Positions 6,447 through 9,642 of a stretch of DNA of 9,642 nt are shown here, piece after piece. Made by a program: the position numbers and the translations under genes. The notes under the pieces are model-generated. The model had not been told where the DNA came from. It searched no databases and saw only the letters and a program-made list of their open reading frames with translations. The DNA is from Flavobacteriaceae bacterium (GTDB lineage Bacteria; Bacteroidota; Bacteroidia; Flavobacteriales; Flavobacteriaceae): assembly GCA_016649785.1 (NCBI GenBank), contig JAENXB010000102.1:1-9642 (forward strand), given 5' to 3'. Each line of letters opens with the position of its first letter. Position 1 is the stretch's first letter.

Positions 6447-8825
6447 TCAATTTAATTTTCTGCTTAAAATATTTGTCATTAGCGTTGTAAAAATCACCAC
6501 ACTAATGGAACTCAAAGGCATTAAAATTGCCGCAACTACGGGAGACAATTGCCCTGTTACCGCAAAGTATAAACCTACGATATTATATAAAAAGGAAATA
6601 GCAATACTCATTTTAATTACTGTCATAGTTCCCTTGGCAACTTTGATGTAATTATGCAACTCTTTAAATTTTCCGGCCTCCAGGATCGCATCGCAAGCCG
6701 GGGAGAACACATTTACGTTTTCAGAAATGGCAATTCCCACATCGCTTTGTTTAAGGGCTCCCGCATCATTTAGCCCGTCACCAACCATCACAACCCTATG
6801 ACCCTCCTGTTGCAATTGCCTGATGTAATTTAATTTTTCCTCAGGGGTTTGTTGAAACAGTACACTGGTTTTTAAAGGTAGGATTTTTTTTAGGTTTGCG
6901 GCTTCCCCATTATTATCGCCAGATAAAATTGCGAGTTGATATTCCGGGGCCAATTCTTTAAATAATTCTGAAAGGCCTTCCCTGTATTCATTTTGAAACA
7001 GAAAACTGCCCTTGTACTCCTCATTCAACCTGATGTGAACAGCGGTTTGCAAATTATTCTGAATATTTCTCGCATTTACGAAAGAGGCACTTCCTATTTT
7101 TATATTTTGATCGTTGAATTTTGCTTGAATTCCCTGTCCCACAACTTCCTCGACATCACTCAGTTTTACAAGTTCACACCCGTTTAAATGAGTATATAGA
7201 ATTCTGCTTAAAGGATGTCCGGAGGTGCGCAGCGTAGATTTTAACAGGGATTTTTCCGCCTTATTTAAAGTTATGCCTTCATAAGTAACCAAACTTTTAT
7301 TATTGGCTGTAATAGTTCCTGTTTTATCGAATATCAGCGTATCCGCTTTTGCCAATCGCTCAATAGCCTGATCGTTTTTGACATAAAATTTCAATTTACC
7401 GAAAATGCGTAACATATTTCCTAAAGCAAAAGGAGCAGACATTGCCAGGGCGCAAGGACAGGCAATGATGAGAATAGCGGTAAAAACATTCATTGCCAGG
7501 GCCGGTTGCACAAATAGCCAATAGGTTGTTGCGCTGGCAGCGATGCTTAAAATGCTTATGGTGAAATATTTGCTGATGGTATTGGTAAGGGAAGTAAAGG
7601 AGTTTTCCTTATTTGAATCAAAAACCTGATTGCTCCACAACTGGGTGAGATAACTTTGAGACACCGGTTTTAGGGTTTCAACTTCAATGCTGCCGGAAAC
7701 TTGTTTCCCCCCCGCAAAAATTTTCTCTCCCGATTCCTTTTCTACAGGTTCTATTTCCCCGGTCACAAAACTGTAATCTATCCTGGCTTTTCCCTTCAGT
7801 AATATGGCATCTACCGGGATCAGTTCGTCATTTCTTATGAGTAAGCGGTCAGCTTTTTTTATTTCATTTACCTGCACCGCTTCTTCTCTCCCATTTTTAT
7901 TTATCCGCGTTACCGCAATTGGAAAATATGATTTGTAGTCCCTCTCAAAAGAAAGGAAACCGTAAGTTTTTTGCTGAAAATATTTTCCCAATAACAGGAA
8001 AAATACAAGTCCCGTGAGGCTGTCAAAGAAACCGCTTCCAATATCAAAAATAATTTCAACGGTACTGCGCACAAAAAGCACCAAAATTCCCAAAGCCAAG
8101 GGCACATCAATATTTAAAATATTTGCCCGCAAGCCTTTAAAGGCCGCAATAAAATATCCGGATGCCGAATAAAAGAAAACAGGAAGCGAAAAGGCAAACA
8201 TCAGCCACCTGAAAGTTGTTTTATATTGATCCAGCCAAAACTCGTTGACTTCAAAATATTCTGGAAAAGAGAGAAACATCACATTTCCAAAAGCAAATCC
8301 GGCAATTCCCAGTTTATAGATAATACTTCTGTCTTTCTTTATTTTTTCGGTTTGGAAATCATCCAGGCTAATGTATGGCGCATAACCTATTTTACCCATT
8401 AGGCAGGCGAGTTGCTTCAGGGAAATTCCTTCAGAATTAAAAGTAACACGAACTGTTTTCTTGGGAAAATCGACTTGTGAAGCTTTGATGTTCCTGTCGA
8501 GTTTATTGAGATTCTCTAAAACCCAGATGCAGGAACTGCAATGAATATGTGGAATATAAAGTGTGATGATTTGGGTTCCTCCATCATTAAATTCCAAAAG
8601 TTTTTCGGCAATGGCGGTATTATCCAGAAAATCGTATTTACCCTCCATCTCTTTCGGACTGGCTCCGGGGAAATTCTGCAAATCGTAGTATCCCGACAGA
8701 TCATTTTCAGAAAAAATTTCAAAAACGATCTTACAGCCATTGCAACAAAAGTTTTTTTCGTCAAAAACAATTGCATCGGCCTCACAGGGATCACCGCAAT
8801 GGAAACAAGCAGAAACATCCGTCAT
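6447..8825 (-). CDS. ccoI: CcoI: copper-transporting P1B-type ATPase for cbb3 oxidase
   Basis: A 792-residue heavy-metal P-type ATPase that moves copper across the inner membrane to supply the oxidase. The N-terminus has a cysteine-rich metal-binding domain (Cys7, 10, 14 and Cys27, 28, 31), then a heavy-metal-associated domain with HIHCSSC (Cys96, Cys99). Membrane helices flank the actuator domain with TGE (355-357). The transport helix has CPC (456-458). The phosphorylation motif DKTGT starts at Asp500, the nucleotide-domain His-Pro is at 537-538, and the hinge GDGLND at 682-687. The late helices carry Tyr747-Asn748 and MPLSS (769-773), the Cu(I)-type pattern. The CcoI/FixI assignment rests on these features and on its place next to ccoS. 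It ends 120 bp before ccoS and has its own predicted CRP/FNR-type promoter; read-through into ccoS is possible because I see no terminator. Confidence 0.96.
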   Translation of the reverse strand: MTDVSACFHCGDPCEADAIVFDEKNFCCNGCKIVFEIFSENDLSGYYDLQNFPGASPKEMEGKYDFLDNTAIAEKLLEFNDGGTQIITLYIPHIHCSSCIWVLENLNKLDRNIKASQVDFPKKTVRVTFNSEGISLKQLACLMGKIGYAPYISLDDFQTEKIKKDRSIIYKLGIAGFAFGNVMFLSFPEYFEVNEFWLDQYKTTFRWLMFAFSLPVFFYSASGYFIAAFKGLRANILNIDVPLALGILVLFVRSTVEIIFDIGSGFFDSLTGLVFFLLLGKYFQQKTYGFLSFERDYKSYFPIAVTRINKNGREEAVQVNEIKKADRLLIRNDELIPVDAILLKGKARIDYSFVTGEIEPVEKESGEKIFAGGKQVSGSIEVETLKPVSQSYLTQLWSNQVFDSNKENSFTSLTNTISKYFTISILSIAASATTYWLFVQPALAMNVFTAILIIACPCALAMSAPFALGNMLRIFGKLKFYVKNDQAIERLAKADTLIFDKTGTITANNKSLVTYEGITLNKAEKSLLKSTLRTSGHPLSRILYTHLNGCELVKLSDVEEVVGQGIQAKFNDQNIKIGSASFVNARNIQNNLQTAVHIRLNEEYKGSFLFQNEYREGLSELFKELAPEYQLAILSGDNNGEAANLKKILPLKTSVLFQQTPEEKLNYIRQLQQEGHRVVMVGDGLNDAGALKQSDVGIAISENVNVFSPACDAILEAGKFKELHNYIKVAKGTMTVIKMSIAISFLYNIVGLYFAVTGQLSPVVAAILMPLSSISVVIFTTLMTNILSRKLN

Positions 8826-8844
8826 TTTAATTTTTTATTGCGTG

Positions 8845-8852
8845 CAAATTTG
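8845..8852 (-). promoter_or_regulatory. Predicted -7-like element of the ccoI promoter
   Basis: The minus strand reads CAAATTTG, matching TAnnTTTG in six of eight positions counting the two free ones. On its own this is weak, but it sits at precisely the same distance from the upstream CRP/FNR-type box as the perfect element before ccoS. An alternative, TTCTTTTG at 8860-8867, is a slightly better sequence match but only 21.5 nt from the box centre. Confidence 0.45.
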
Positions 8853-8871
8853 TGGTTTCCAAAAGAATTAT

Positions 8872-8891
8872 AATATGACATTCATCAGCTT
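8872..8891. promoter_or_regulatory. CRP/FNR-type operator upstream of ccoI
   Basis: The left half AATATGA and the core TGA-CATTCA-TCA repeat the ccoS site with one change in the spacer (CTTTCA there, CATTCA here); the outer right arm is degenerate (TCAGCTT). Its centre (8881.5) is 57 nt upstream of the ccoI ATG. The shared 16-base string AATATGACnTTCATCA in front of the two transcription units of one pathway supports a common regulator, probably an oxygen-responsive CRP/FNR-family protein encoded elsewhere. Confidence 0.62.
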
Positions 8892-8987
8892 AGGATCATA
8901 GCCTTGAAAATTAATAACTGCAAGGTAAAGATTTGTTTGATTTCGATTCTTACAAACAATTAAATCTTATTAAATAATAATGACATT

Positions 8988-9431
8988 CTAACCCCTTCTT
9001 TTAATAGGGCCGTGTTCAACAACATTAGAAAGGATAATATGTGTCCGGGTTTCCCCATAGGTAATTACCTTATCTATAAACTCCTCCAAATGCTTCTGGT
9101 CGTATAGTACGACTTCCATTATGATATTTTCATTTCCGGTGATCCTGTAGCAATTTATCACTTCTTTAAATTCCTTCACCTTCTCCAAAAAAGGTTTTAA
9201 CCTACCCATAAATGCCCTAAGTGTGATTATGGCTTTTAACTGGTGTCCGGTTTTATGATAAGAAACCTCAGCCTTATATCCTTTAATTATTCCCAAATCT
9301 TCCATCCTCTTCACTCTTTCGGCTACTGCAGGAGAAGTAAGCCCAACCGTTCTACCAATTTCAGCAAAAGATTGCCTGGCATTTTTTTGAAGAGCTTCCA
9401 ATATTTTCCAATTTAACTGATCTATGGGCAT
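8988..9431 (-). CDS. Lrp/AsnC family transcriptional regulator
   Basis: A 147-residue DNA-binding protein of normal family length. It starts MPIDQLNWKILEALQKNAR, the usual first helix of the winged helix-turn-helix; the recognition region is about residues 20-50 (SFAEIGRTVGLTSPAVAERV, then the wing MEDLGIIKGY). Residues about 65-140 form the RAM ligand-sensing and oligomerisation domain, with the typical TGNENIIMEV turn (98-107) and a C-terminal strand HIILSNVVEHG. Members bind amino acids or related small molecules and control metabolic genes, often their own; the ligand here cannot be told from sequence. It lies 162 bp upstream of ccoI on the same strand, but a functional tie to the oxidase is not shown, and the separate ccoI promoter argues for an independent unit. 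Confidence 0.93.
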   Translation of the reverse strand: MPIDQLNWKILEALQKNARQSFAEIGRTVGLTSPAVAERVKRMEDLGIIKGYKAEVSYHKTGHQLKAIITLRAFMGRLKPFLEKVKEFKEVINCYRITGNENIIMEVVLYDQKHLEEFIDKVITYGETRTHIILSNVVEHGPIKRRG

Positions 9432-9450
9432 ATTTAAATTTTAATTGATA

Positions 9451-9493
9451 TTAAACCGATGGATTTAAACCAAAGATATACTTTCAGTTTAAA
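9451..9493. promoter_or_regulatory. Promoter region of the Lrp-type gene with repeated TTAAACC half-sites
   Basis: The minus strand reads TATCTTTG at 9471-9478, an exact TAnnTTTG match about 40 nt before the ATG. Around it are a direct repeat TTAAACC (9451-9457 and 9465-9471) and an inverted pair TTTAAAC / GTTTAAA (9464-9470 and 9487-9493) whose arms bracket the -7 element. Lrp-type proteins often repress their own promoter, so this may be the operator. The arms are AT-rich and chance cannot be excluded. Confidence 0.4.
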
Positions 9494-9556
9494 ATCTAAA
9501 GAAGATATCACGTGAAACCTGGTAAATTTATATCTATTGAAGAAAAAAAAATTGCA

Positions 9557-9642
9557 ATGAGTACTTTTGAAGCTACCGATTTTAAAAACCTGCCTGTTTA
9601 TAACAAAGCTTTGGAAATTTTTAAGGTTTCCCGGGCCATTGC
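9557..9642 (+). CDS. Start of a divergent gene, partial; possibly a four-helix bundle protein
   Basis: Only 28 complete codons are visible before the window ends: MSTFEATDFKNLPVYNKALE, then IFKVSRAI. The DFKNLPVYNKALEIFKVS pattern (short aromatic lead, Val-Tyr, then an amphipathic helix) resembles the first helix of small four-helix bundle proteins of the S23/Avd type, but the fragment is too short to be sure. The ATG at 9557 follows an A-rich leader (GAAGAAAAAAAAATTGCA) typical of Bacteroidetes initiation. An in-frame GTG at 9512 would add 15 residues and cannot be ruled out. It is transcribed away from the Lrp-type gene, with 125 bp between the two starts. Confidence 0.6.
   Translation, partial: MSTFEATDFKNLPVYNKALEIFKVSRAI

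Noticed and set aside
8516..8873. Overlapping open frames on both strands at the ccoI 5' end
   Set aside because: They are shadows of the CcoI N-terminal metal-binding domain, whose cysteine motifs fix the true frame.
8902..8959. Inverted repeats after the Lrp-type gene (TTGTTTG/CAAACAA and CCTTG/CAAGG) as a terminator
   Set aside because: Stems are 7 bp of mostly A/T pairs with a 13-nt loop and 5 bp with a 14-nt loop, and neither is followed by a U run on the minus strand.

Overview
The window is an AT-rich chromosomal segment that looks like a member of the Bacteroidetes, most likely a marine or soil Flavobacteriaceae species. Three things point there: a fused CcoN-CcoO oxidase polypeptide, a mono-heme CcoP, and promoter elements resembling the Bacteroidetes -7 consensus TAnnTTTG with no strong Shine-Dalgarno sequences. 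No species can be named from the sequence alone.

Almost everything is on the minus strand and forms one functional unit, the cbb3-type (high oxygen affinity) cytochrome c oxidase locus. In transcription order, from high to low coordinates, it holds: an Lrp/AsnC-type regulator (8988-9431); ccoI, a copper-exporting P1B ATPase (6447-8825); ccoS (6132-6326); ccoNO, catalytic subunit fused to a mono-heme cytochrome c subunit (3949-6129); ccoQ (3751-3936); ccoP (2766-3653); ccoG, a membrane ferredoxin-type assembly factor (1267-2679); a gene-free block of low-complexity repeats (872-1266); fixH (425-871); and the N-terminal 135 residues of a SafE-like membrane protein with an HCxxxCGP motif, running off the left edge (1-405). 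A divergent plus-strand gene begins at 9557 and runs off the right edge.

The genes work together as structural subunits (ccoNO, ccoQ, ccoP) plus the machinery that installs copper and matures the complex (ccoI, ccoS, ccoG, fixH, probably the SafE-like protein). Electrons pass through the heme c of CcoP and of the CcoO domain to heme b and then the heme b3/CuB centre of the CcoN domain, where O2 is reduced.

The most informative non-coding signal is a pair of near-identical CRP/FNR-type palindromes (TGA-N6-TCA), one in front of ccoS and one in front of ccoI. Each is centred exactly 36.5 nt upstream of the last base of a TTTG-ending -7-like element. This suggests two co-regulated class II promoters, although no CRP/FNR gene is present in the window. 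The second notable signal is the modular repeat block between ccoG and fixH. I see no mobile element, CRISPR array, RNA gene or clearly new system; this is a conventional oxidase locus with some interesting regulatory and repeat structure.
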